From positions 579,501 to 643,500 of the forward strand of contig CAJNDS010002126.1 of assembly GCA_905221605.1 (NCBI GenBank): a stretch of DNA of 64,000 bases. The letters run 5' to 3'. Both the position numbers and the translations under genes were made by a program. This document shows, in pieces, positions 23,851 to 32,600 of this stretch; position 1 is the first letter of the stretch, and every line of letters begins with the position of its first letter. Below the pieces are notes generated by a model that had not been told where the DNA came from, made no database searches, and was given only the letters and a program-made list of their open reading frames with translations. Source of the stretch: Symbiodinium natans. Its lineage: Eukaryota; Sar; Dinophyceae; Suessiales; Symbiodiniaceae.

Positions 23851-24482
23851 GCTTCCGTCTCTTCCTCATGCCCATTGACGCCTGGAAGACCACGAAGCAG
23901 GCACCTTGTCTGAAGATGAAACCCTAAGTTTACGGGTTTTGGGTTACATGGGGCCCAAATACTTGTCAACATGTCCCCCCCTGCTCCCCTTGTTAGTCAG
24001 GATGACCACTGCCTCCAAAAAAACAACACCCCATCTTCGCATTATATGGGCCACAAACCCTTAGCCCCACTGAATTCTACAATGTTGAAGAGGTTTCGGC
24101 TTTGGAGGGATTGAGGGAACTGCTCGGCCGCCATGAGCCGGTATAGTGTTGCAGCAACAACTTGTGCATAGGTTTAGGGTCTAGGATTGTAGAGTTCAGG
24201 GTTTAGGGTTTAGGGTGTAGGGTTTAGGGTTTAGGGCAAGTTCAGGCAGGCAAACCTAGCTATACAGACTGTAGGGGCTTTTTGGGGGGGCGTCTTTGCT
24301 CAGGGAGAAGTAGCTGATGGGCTCATTTAGAAGCACAGTGGCTCCTAGAGTGTAGGTATCTTTCAACCCCTAAACCCGAAACCCCCACAAGGTGGAGGGA
24401 AAAGATGGCTTGAACAAGCTCATCGAGAAGACAAAGAAGTGCTTCGGCGGGCAGAGTAGTGTCTGGTATGGGGCATTTTGGG
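23851..24482 (+). CDS. Mitochondrial carrier, middle exons
   Basis: Exon 23851-23900 reads FRLFLMPIDAWKTTKQ, a carrier-family PxDxxK signature (MPID..K) following transmembrane residues. Exon 24392-24482 reads VEGKDGLNKLIEKTKKCFGG and then QSSVWYGAFW, the matrix-loop and next-helix region in this subfamily. The one base left over from the exon ending at 5028 joins in phase to the GC at 23851, giving AAGFRLF. The donor at 23901 is GC; the donor after 24482 is not canonical. The next exon is 21.5 kb away, beyond the retrotransposon. Confidence 0.75.
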
Positions 24483-26426
24483 GGACCCTGAACCTTCAAC
24501 CCTCGGAGAAGGTGCTCTTCCTGAACCCTAAACCCTAAACCCTAAACCCTAAACCCTGAACCCTGAACCCTAAACTCTAAACCCTAAACCCTAAACCCTA
24601 AACCCTAAACCTTAAACTAAACCCTAAACCCTAAACCCTAAACCCTAAACCCCGTCTTCTTCTTGGGGGATTGCTGGGCCCTGGAGTACTATGTGAGGGT
24701 GTAGGTTTTGGGGTTTCGGGCGTAGGGATGGGGTGCCCTACTTGCAGGCGAAGGTACTTGCAGCTCTTGCACGACTCTGCAACTGACTGTGGGCGTAAAC
24801 CCTAACCCCTAAACCCTACACCCTAAACCCTAAACCCTAAACCCTAAACCCTAAACCCTAAACCCTAAACCCTAAACCCTAAACCCTAAACCCTGCGTTT
24901 GCCTTCCATTTCTTGGCCCCACCACACTCCTCAGGCACCCTACAGCGCTGTGGCAAGGCGCGCAGAAGGGCCCGCAAACGCTAAGCCCAAAAATTTGGGA
25001 CCCTAAACCCTAAACCCTAAACCCTAAACCCTAAACCCTAAACCCTAAACCCTAAACCCTAAACCCTAAACCCTAAACCGGGGTCGGAATAATTACTAAG
25101 AATATTCTCTTGTGGTCCCTTTGTTAGTGTACTCTAAATATCCAAATGTTTCGTTGTTCTTCTACACATGAGATGCACGTAAGCCCGAAACCACCTTCCT
25201 GCAGGCATAGGCATCAAAAAAAAAATAAGCATCAAAAAGAAAAATAATAGGGATCAATAAAAAAAATAATAGGCATCAAAAAAAAATAAGCCATCCGGCC
25301 CACCTGCGTGGTCCTCTGGTCCCGTGGTCCTCTGGTCCCGTGGTCCTCTGGTCCCGTGGTCCTCTGGTCCCGTGGTCCTCTGGTCCCGTGGTCCTCTGGT
25401 CCGTGGTCCTCTGGTCCCGTGGTCCTCTGGTCCCGTGGTCCTCTGGTCCCGTGGTCCCCTGGTCTTGTGGTCCCCTGGTCCTCTGGTCCTCTGGTCTGCT
25501 TGTCTGTCCGCCTGGTCCTGCGGGTCCTATGCGTATAAATAAATAATTAAATTAGACAAATAAGTAAAAATCAATAAATATAAATATATATTATATACAC
25601 ACGATAGTGAAGGTCGACGTGTGTGTATATATATGTATGTATGTATGTGCATATATATATATACATATTACATAATACACATTACATTACACATTACCTA
25701 TTATATACTATACATTATACATTATATATTATATATTATGTATTATATATTATATATTATATATTATGTATTATGTATTATGTATTACGTATTCTGTATT
25801 ATGTATTATGTATTATTGTATTATGTATTATGTATTAATTATGTATTATGAATTCTAGATTATGTTTTATGTTTTATGTACTATGTATTTATTATATATA
25901 TTTTATATTCTGTATATGTATATGTGTTATGTATTATGTATTATGTAATGTATCATATATTTATTATGTCGTATGTACTATGTATTTTGTATTATATTAT
26001 TATATATTACATATTATATATTATATAATTTTATTTTATGAATACATTTCCTATTACTATTTATCTATTATAGATTTTATATTATATATTACTGTATATT
26101 ATATATTCTCTGTTTATACTATATATATATATATATATATAGATTTATATATTATCTAGATTTTTAAACATTATATCATGTGTATATATATATATATACA
26201 CTTATACTTATATATATATATACACATGTTTATATATATATATATCATGTATATTTATATTTGTTTTTTCATATTGTCGTACATTATATGATATGTGTAT
26301 GTATATAAATAAGTAAATATAAACATGAATAAATAAATAAATAAATCTAAATAAATAAATATATATACAAATAAATATATATATATATATATATATATGT
26401 ATATCGCATATTGTATATTATATGTC
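24483..26426. other. 5' flank of the retrotransposon inside a carrier intron
   Basis: CCCTAAA arrays at 24528-24650, 24800-24892 and 25003-25078; A-rich spacers at 25210-25290; a 16-bp minisatellite; then AT-rich microsatellite from 25545 to the element. Small open frames in the AT-rich part are repeat artefacts. An island at 24938-24975 (APYSAVARRAEG) is open but unsupported. Confidence 0.6.
25309..25500. repeat. 16-bp GGTCCTCTGGTCCCGT minisatellite
   Basis: About twelve tandem units, the last ones diverging. The unit is itself two related octamers (GGTCCTCT/GGTCCCGT). All three forward frames stay open only because of the repeat. Confidence 0.9.
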
Positions 26427-26430
26427 ATAT
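25545..26430. repeat. AT-rich microsatellite, retrotransposon target
   Basis: Degenerate TATTATGTAT, ATATAT and AAATAAAT runs. The retrotransposon entered this tract: similar sequence resumes at 43719. Confidence 0.9.
26427..26430. repeat. Target-site duplication, left copy
   Basis: ATAT directly before the 5' LTR matches ATAT directly after the 3' LTR (43719-43722). A 4-bp duplication is usual for Ty3/gypsy integration, but in an AT repeat it carries little weight. Confidence 0.55.
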
Positions 26431-26522
26431 TGTGAGCAGGTCTAAGCACGCACGTTGCATGTGCTAAGCTGCCAGAACCAGTACTGTAGTTTTCCTTGCA
26501 TGTGTAGTTTTGCGAATTAGTT

Positions 26523-26546
26523 TCGATGCCAATGTTTTGGCTCAAG
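26523..26546 (+). promoter_or_regulatory. Dinoflagellate spliced-leader-like sequence in the LTR
   Basis: The last 12 bases, TTTTGGCTCAAG, equal the 3' end of the 22-nt dinoflagellate spliced leader. The bases before them (TCGATGCCA, then ATG inserted) resemble the leader's 5' part. It lies on the element's sense strand. It could be a relic of a trans-spliced RNA captured at the start of R, or a mimic of the leader. The same segment is at 43514-43537. Confidence 0.7.
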
Positions 26547-26601
26547 TACCGAGCTTGTGCCTTTGAGCACGGTAGTTTCGTACAGTAGCTCTTAGGTTGC
26601 T

Positions 26602-26622
26602 GTGCGGTCCGACCGGACGCAC
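26602..26622 (+). promoter_or_regulatory. LTR hairpin
   Basis: GTCCG and CGGAC pair around a 2-nt loop, with outer GTGC/GCAC pairs and one bulged G. A position after the spliced-leader-like segment would put it in R or U5. Related hairpins recur inside the element. Confidence 0.5.
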
Positions 26623-26729
26623 TCAGGCGTAGCTGCACAAGTGCTTGAACTCGCGAAGTCGTAAAACAGCGTGACCGGGCTGTGATTGCATTGGCTTAGT
26701 GCAAGTCCAGTGCTGGTCGACTTCACAAT

Positions 26730-26747
26730 TGGGGGCTGTTCTGGGAA
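26730..26747 (+). promoter_or_regulatory. Candidate primer-binding site
   Basis: TGGGGGCTGTTCTGGGAA starts two bases after the LTR, where a site complementary to a tRNA 3' CCA end is expected. The complement continues into a tRNA T-loop-like stretch only loosely. It is not the initiator-Met type; the implied discriminator base would be C, which is unusual. The tRNA is not identified. Confidence 0.5.
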
Positions 26748-26831
26748 ACGTACAGCTCTTGTGCCTACGGCCCGAGTGGGCAAGCATTGCTTTGCTTGTC
26801 TGTCGCGGTCCGTGACCTGGACGCGTGGACT

Positions 26832-26909
26832 GTGTGCCACGCTTGCGGCCTGTTAACCAAGGCGCGGCGCTTCGTGTGCCACGCCTGCGGCCTGCTAACC
26901 AAGGCGCGG
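26832..26909 (+). repeat. Two-copy 40-bp tandem duplication in the leader
   Basis: Two units each contain GTGCCACGC, TGCGGCCTG and AACCAAGGCGCGGCG, differing at a few bases. They lie directly before the preferred Gag start (26912) and would otherwise add a repeated peptide, so the ATG at 26825 is less likely to be used. Confidence 0.75.
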
Positions 26910-26911
26910 CG

Positions 26912-29698
26912 ATGTCCGCAGAGGTTGCAGGTCAGGCCGAGGGCGTCACCCTCCTCGAAGCGATCGAGGGTGGTGACGTTCCCTATCCCGAGCGGATGAG
27001 CTACGTCGCTTGGCTTAAGTGGCGTAGGGAGACCGGCAGTCGTCCGTTGTCCAAGCGGGATGGGGTTAGCACAACGCCAGAGCAGGAGGCGGCTCTCTGG
27101 CGAAAGGTCATGAAGCTCCTCCACGACGCCGAAGGCGAGGACGAGGAGGAAGAGGAAGAAGAAGAGGACTCCGAGCTAGTCCCTCAGGCCTCGGGCGCTG
27201 GAGGCGACAGTCCGCCGCGGGTGGACGTCAGCGCCGCGGCTAGGGAGCTGGCCATGGTCCCTACCGGTGCTGCCTATGTCCCTGCTACGGCACCAGGGTC
27301 CCGCCCGGCGGGACCGTCCGGTCCGCCGTCGACAGCAGGTTCAGTGCCAGGCACCGCTGAGGGCCTGCAGGCGGAGCTGCGCGCGATTTTCCGGCCAGAC
27401 CAAGAACCGGTCGCGGACTACTTGACGCGCGTTTCGCGGATTGTCCTCGCACTGAAAGCGCATGGAGTCACGGTGAGCTCCCGTGACCTTGACGCCCTGA
27501 GCACCAAAGCCACCCTCCTTGCGGATGAGTTCTCGAAGATAGGCGGGGACTGGCATCCGACAAAGATGGTCCGTCGGCTGCGGACCAGGTTCTCGGTCGC
27601 GGCTTTGCGCGGTGGCGAGGACCCCGAAGACGCAGAGGAGATTCAGCGTGAAATCCAATGCATCGGGGAGCTTATCCTCGCGCTAGGGGGAAAAGAAAGC
27701 TCGAGCCAAGAGAAGGTTTGGAGCTCCCCGTCCGATGTGCCAGTTGAAGCCGTGGGGCCGCGTTCCCCAGGGCTCCCACAGCCTGCGACTGCAAGTGGGT
27801 TGGGGGTAGGTTTGGACCGTGGAGGTTTGCACACTGCCGAGGTTGCAGGTGGTCCTTCCGCGGCCCGTGACCTGGGCGCGACGGACGGCGATTCCCCTTT
27901 GCGCGCAAAGCTCGCGGCGCTGGAGATGGAGATAGAAGCCCTGAAGCGAGGTTCAGACGGCGGAGGTTCGCAGACCGGGTCCCAAAACCCGGCGGGCGAT
28001 TTCGCCGCCGCACTCGCCGCCCAAACTGAAGCGCTGAAAGAAGCGTTAGCGCAGAGGGGCGGGCAAAGCTCCATAACGACGGTCAAAACTGACCTCACGT
28101 GGCCGACGCTGACCGACGACAAGTCGGACGCGCGAGACGTTGTCCTGTTCTACGAGGAGTTCGAGGACGTCTGCGCGCTCGCCAACAACTGTCGCGGTAT
28201 GAGTGCGCGCGAGAAGCTGCTAGCGCTACGCGGGCGCTGCCGCGGCTCGCGCATGAAGACGTACACGAACGCCTACCGCGCAGCGTGGAAGTCGGGAGAG
28301 GTTCTCTCCGACCCACAGGCAGTGTACGACCGCATCAAGAACAAGCACTTGATGTTCGGGGAATCGCGGGAGGAAAGAGAAGTCCGCGTGGATGGTGAGC
28401 ATGCCTCCCTCGCTAAGGGCAAGCTCACAGGCCACCAATTCGAGCCTTTGTTTGAGGCGTCGATCGCGGACCTTGAGGCGGTGGGTCTTGGGAAGACCCC
28501 ACGAGAGTTGTATCTCTCGTACCTCCGCAAGATGCCCCCGTATCTCCAAAAGGAGATACGTAACGACAAGCGGTTGTGGCCCGGCGATCCCAAGGACGGC
28601 GGGCTGAGAGGGCCGCAGACTTGGGAGGAGAGCCACAAAGTCGTCTTGGAGTACGAACAGAGGGAAGCAGCGCACCGGGCTGTTTCCCACTCTGTGTACT
28701 CCACGACCGGCTCTCCAAGCGCGGACCCGTCGGTCGCGCTAGCCGAGGCTCAGAAGGAGATTCGGAGCCTCAAGGCCGCCGCTAAGGCTGCTGCGAAGGG
28801 AGCAGCTGCCGCGGCCAAGGCTGGCGCGGATCAGACGTTTGCCGCTGCGTCGAAGGGAGCTGGCAAAGGAGCGGACAAGAAGATCTGCTTCCACTTTCGC
28901 GACCACGGGAATTGCCCGAAAGGGGATGCCTGCCCGTACAGCCACGACAAGGAGCTTCGCAGAAAAGCTCTCGCGGCCAAGAAGGGTGACCAAACCTTTG
29001 CCACGGCGAAGGGCAAGGGCAAGGGGAAGGGAGGTGGCAAGGCTAAGGCCAGCGCAAAGCCTAAGGCTGCGGCCAAAGGCGCGGCAAAGCCACCAGGCAC
29101 TGTTTGCCCCTTTTTCTCCAAGAATGGGTCGTGCAAGAAAGGAGCCAGCTGCGACATGGTACACAACCTGACGACCTCAGGAGGGACGCCGGCCTTGCCT
29201 GCCAACTGGGCCGCGCCCTCCGGGGCTTCCATGTCCAACCCCTTCGCCGCGTTCAGTGTCCAGATAGGCAGCTCAGGCGTCCAGGCAGGCGTCTCAGGAG
29301 CCGCAGGACGCGCCGCGGTGCAGCAGCACGCGCTTCCGTTGAGCAAGGGCGGGCGGGACAAGTTCGCCACCCTGGACGATCTGCCGAAGGACTGGTGGAA
29401 CCTGGCGGACAACGAGCCAGGAGGCTACCAGTACAGAACGGTAGTCCAGGTGCTCGACCGTAAGGTCGAGTGCATGCTCGACGGATGCGCCGGCGCAAAC
29501 CATGATGAACCGGGCTGCAGAGCTGGGGATCGGTACCGAAGATCCCGGCTTCCCGGTCGTGAGACTCGAGAAGTGGGTCCACCCCGAATATGTGCATGGC
29601 ATTGCTTCGGGAGCCCCCGTTCCTCTGAAGGGGGCAGCAGTCTTGCGCGTCACGCTGCTGGAAGGCAGGACGGCGGACGACTGTCGCCCCAACACTGA
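26912..29698 (+). CDS. Gag-like protein with two CCCH zinc fingers and start of protease
   Basis: This would form the particle and bind element RNA. ATG 26912 follows the leader duplication; the frame is also open from ATG 26825. An acidic run is at residues 76-86. A capsid-like helical region (about 396-585) includes FYEEFEDVCALANNCRG and RKMPPYLQKEIRNDKRLW. Two CCCH fingers of spacing C-x8-C-x5-C-x3-H are at 28886-28945 and 29105-29164 (residues about 659 and 732), in place of the usual CCHC knuckle, separated by a Lys/Gly/Ala-rich linker. Near the end MLDGCAGAN (29474-29500) stands where an aspartic protease D-[TS]-G-A motif is expected. After it the sense moves to another frame, and the last 65 codons look spurious. 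Confidence 0.82.
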   Translation: MSAEVAGQAEGVTLLEAIEGGDVPYPERMSYVAWLKWRRETGSRPLSKRDGVSTTPEQEAALWRKVMKLLHDAEGEDEEEEEEEEDSELVPQASGAGGDSPPRVDVSAAARELAMVPTGAAYVPATAPGSRPAGPSGPPSTAGSVPGTAEGLQAELRAIFRPDQEPVADYLTRVSRIVLALKAHGVTVSSRDLDALSTKATLLADEFSKIGGDWHPTKMVRRLRTRFSVAALRGGEDPEDAEEIQREIQCIGELILALGGKESSSQEKVWSSPSDVPVEAVGPRSPGLPQPATASGLGVGLDRGGLHTAEVAGGPSAARDLGATDGDSPLRAKLAALEMEIEALKRGSDGGGSQTGSQNPAGDFAAALAAQTEALKEALAQRGGQSSITTVKTDLTWPTLTDDKSDARDVVLFYEEFEDVCALANNCRGMSAREKLLALRGRCRGSRMKTYTNAYRAAWKSGEVLSDPQAVYDRIKNKHLMFGESREEREVRVDGEHASLAKGKLTGHQFEPLFEASIADLEAVGLGKTPRELYLSYLRKMPPYLQKEIRNDKRLWPGDPKDGGLRGPQTWEESHKVVLEYEQREAAHRAVSHSVYSTTGSPSADPSVALAEAQKEIRSLKAAAKAAAKGAAAAAKAGADQTFAAASKGAGKGADKKICFHFRDHGNCPKGDACPYSHDKELRRKALAAKKGDQTFATAKGKGKGKGGGKAKASAKPKAAAKGAAKPPGTVCPFFSKNGSCKKGASCDMVHNLTTSGGTPALPANWAAPSGASMSNPFAAFSVQIGSSGVQAGVSGAAGRAAVQQHALPLSKGGRDKFATLDDLPKDWWNLADNEPGGYQYRTVVQVLDRKVECMLDGCAGANHDEPGCRAGDRYRRSRLPGRETREVGPPRICAWHCFGSPRSSEGGSSLARHAAGRQDGGRLSPQH

Positions 29699-32600
29699 AA
29701 TTTTCGTGCGATGCAAAATCGCAGCCAGGGGGACGTCTGATTGGCACGGACTGATCCTCGGCGGCAGAGCGTTGGACTGCGCCGGAAGGATGGGCCTGGG
29801 CTTCAGGCCGGGTCCCGACTTTCACGTCCTCGACACGCTGGGAATCAGAATGCCCAGGTGCGAGGATCACAGCAAGACCCGGAAGGACAGGGCCTACGCC
29901 TTCGAAGCGCGGTTGTCGAGCCTGGACGACGCGTCATGCACCGAGCCTGGGGGCGGAAGCCGGGAGCTCCTCCGCTACGACGGGGAAGAGCCTCTCGAGC
30001 TCTCGCCAGGCGACGGGGTGCTGGTGCCTGTCGTGCGGGAGCAAGGAGTCTCCGCAGAGGGATCCCTGTCCGAGGTAGTGCTTCCGGTGGAGTGCGGGGT
30101 CGAGGCCGTACCAGGCCTTTGGCCCACAGGAGAGGGAAAAGGGTTTGTGTTGCTCGCAGCCCAAGAGTGTGATCACTCTCTCCAGCCGGGCGAGGTTGTT
30201 GCGGAAGTGCGTTCCGGCCTCGTAAGCACTGCGGCCTGCGGTTGTGGCGCGGTTGAGACGGTTTTCTCGGAGCCGTCTCCGCAGGCATGTGCGGATTGTG
30301 GGGTCGCCGTTGCCTCGGTTGACCACGACCCGTGCTTTGCTTGCGGGTCCGCGTCCAGGGCCGCGGCAAGAAGCTTCCAAGGTTGTTCCTCGTGTGCGCG
30401 GTCCTTTGGGCGGCTGCGTACCGGCGCCAGGATCGGTGTGCTATCGGTCCTTGCTGCGGTGACTGTTCTCGCTTCGGTGTGGGGCGGGAGCGGCCCGGTT
30501 GGGCGCCCTGTTGAGGAGCCTGGAGTGCTTACTTGCTTGGACCACCTTCCAAGCGTCGACAGCTGGTGGGAGGCGCCGGGTGGTTACGCGTCTGTGTGGG
30601 GTAGGCGCCCTGCGCAGAAAGACCTCGGGACTCTGGCGGTCGAGAAGGCGCCTTACGAAACGTGCTTGCTTCAGCGCGTAGGTGAGGCGTGGCGTCTCTG
30701 GGACACGAGGGATTTGCGTGTGGCGGAAAGCGTTGCGTGCAGCGATGAGGTTCCCGTCACCGAACGCCTCGCGGTCTTTAGGACGCGCAAGGGGCCACGC
30801 TGGGCTGGTTGGCGTGAGGGATCGGCCACGGCTGGAAAAGGCGCAAGTGATGCTGTGCGCCCAGCAGACGCGGTCGATACGGCGCGCTGCCCGAGCTATC
30901 ATATCGTGGAGAGCTGGGACATCGACAAGATGATCGAGGAGCCTCCAACGGACTATTATTATGAGCAGCTCGCGGCAGACATGCGCGCCCGGCACCCCAA
31001 GGCGTGCCCGCACCTCCTCGACCACCTCGTTTCCCTAGAGGGTTTCCTAGATAAGTCAATCTTATTTGGGTTCTCCTTCGGGATCAGCAAGGCCGAAGTT
31101 TGTGTCTCCAAAGGTAAGCTCCTGGGACACAACATTGGGCGGGACGGGAGTTCGCCTGACGAAGAGCGTTGTCAGGCGGTGATTGACTTTCCCCCGCTCT
31201 GGGAGAAACTTCATATTCAGCAATTTTTGGGTTGCGCAAACTGGTTGCGCGGCTACCTGCCTGTTGAGTATGGGCACGCAGCCAAGATTTTAGGGCAGTG
31301 GCAGAAGCCAGGCGCCGTCTTTCCTGAAGGCGGGCTGGGCTCAGCCGCCACCGAGGGTTGCAAAGCCTTTAAAGCGATTAAGCGCATGATGCAGAACCGC
31401 ATCAATTTGGCTACCTTCGATGAGGCCTCTGCTGCGGATGGGTCGTGTCCCCTTGAGCAGATCGCGGATGCGTCGGGCATCGCGGTAGGGGGCAGCGTCG
31501 TGCAGATGACGCGTGACTTGAGCCAGCTCAAAGTGCTTATGACGCACTCGAAGAGCTTGACCCCCGCGCAGCAGAACTGGCCGCCCTTGATACAGGAAGC
31601 GTTTGCTCAGCTCGAGGTAAAGCGGGCGACACGCCGCATGTTTGGCTCTATTCGGACTCTGTGTTGGACAGATCATGCCAACCTTACCCGAGCGCAAACA
31701 TCGGACATCGGAATGGATCCGAAGCTCGTCCGGTGGGTAGCAGAAATCCTTATGGATGGGTCCGAAATAAGGAGCCTTAGCGGTCGCTCAGCGACGCTGG
31801 GTGACAGTTTTAGCCGCAATCCCAAGGATCGGGATGCGCTCCTTGCGGCGAGGACGAAAGATCTCGAGGGCCTTTCGGGCCAACTCCGAGGTTTCGACCT
31901 GGACCAGTACCTCGGAGAGGGTACTGAGGGTGATGGACCCGTGCCCTGGGCGGTCGGCAACGACGCCGTCCCAGAGCCTGCGGGCCGTGTCCAGGCCGCG
32001 GCTGTGCCGATGTGCGTCGTCGCAGCCCTTCCGGTGCGCGTCATGGTTGTCTTTGACTACGCGCGTTGGAAAGAGCAGGACGCAGAGCTGACTGAGATCA
32101 GGCGCGTCTTCCAAGCGAGCCTCCCTGGAGTTTCTGTGGCTGTCAGGGGTTGTTGGGGTCCGTTTGAGGATACCGACGGGCTTGCCTCGCATTTTGATTG
32201 CGGGGCCGGCAGGCTCGCAGGGACCAAGAAGATCAAGCGGATCAGGGTCGACTTGCTCACTTCGTGTGCCAAGGTTCTTAGGGAAGCTTCGGGGTTTCGT
32301 CCGCAGTTCCTCGTAGGACTTGGACAAGGCGGGCTGGTCACAGCCGTCCTTAGGTGGCCTTTGGTTGTTGAGCTCACGCTCCAAGCAAGGAACCTGCAGC
32401 GCAAAGAAGCTAGGGCTGTAGGAGAGGCTTGGGCAGGCATCAAGGCTATCTGGGCGGTGCGGCCACGCCTTTGGCGCACGCAGCAAGGCCACTTGGAAGT
32501 GGCCGAGGCTTGTCCGGAACTCAAGAAGGATTTTCCGGAGCCTCCCCTGCGAGGTTTTGGGGTCGTAGGGAAGCAGGCATTGGGGGCGGAGGTTCTGCGG

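Larger units (their letters stand above)
26431..26727 (+). repeat. 5' LTR
   Basis: It begins TGTGA and ends TCACA, a 5-bp terminal inverted repeat with the TG...CA ends needed by integrase. I saw no difference from the 3' LTR over 297 bp. Inside are a spliced-leader-like segment (26523-26546) and a strong hairpin (26602-26622). Confidence 0.95.

Noticed and set aside
25308..25546. Three overlapping frames of VVLWSRGPLVPWSSGP type
   Set aside because: They are the 16-bp minisatellite read in three frames.
25621..26159. Tyr/Ile-rich open frames that could suggest membrane proteins
   Set aside because: They are translations of a TAT/ATGTAT microsatellite, with no start context or family match.
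26825..26911. Gag start at ATG 26825
   Set aside because: The extra N-terminal residues come from the 40-bp duplication and repeat each other. ATG 26912 directly after it is more likely.
27643..29870. Long minus-strand open frames opposite Gag and Pol
   Set aside because: High GC content keeps antisense frames open. They show no domains, while the + frame carries the recognised motifs.
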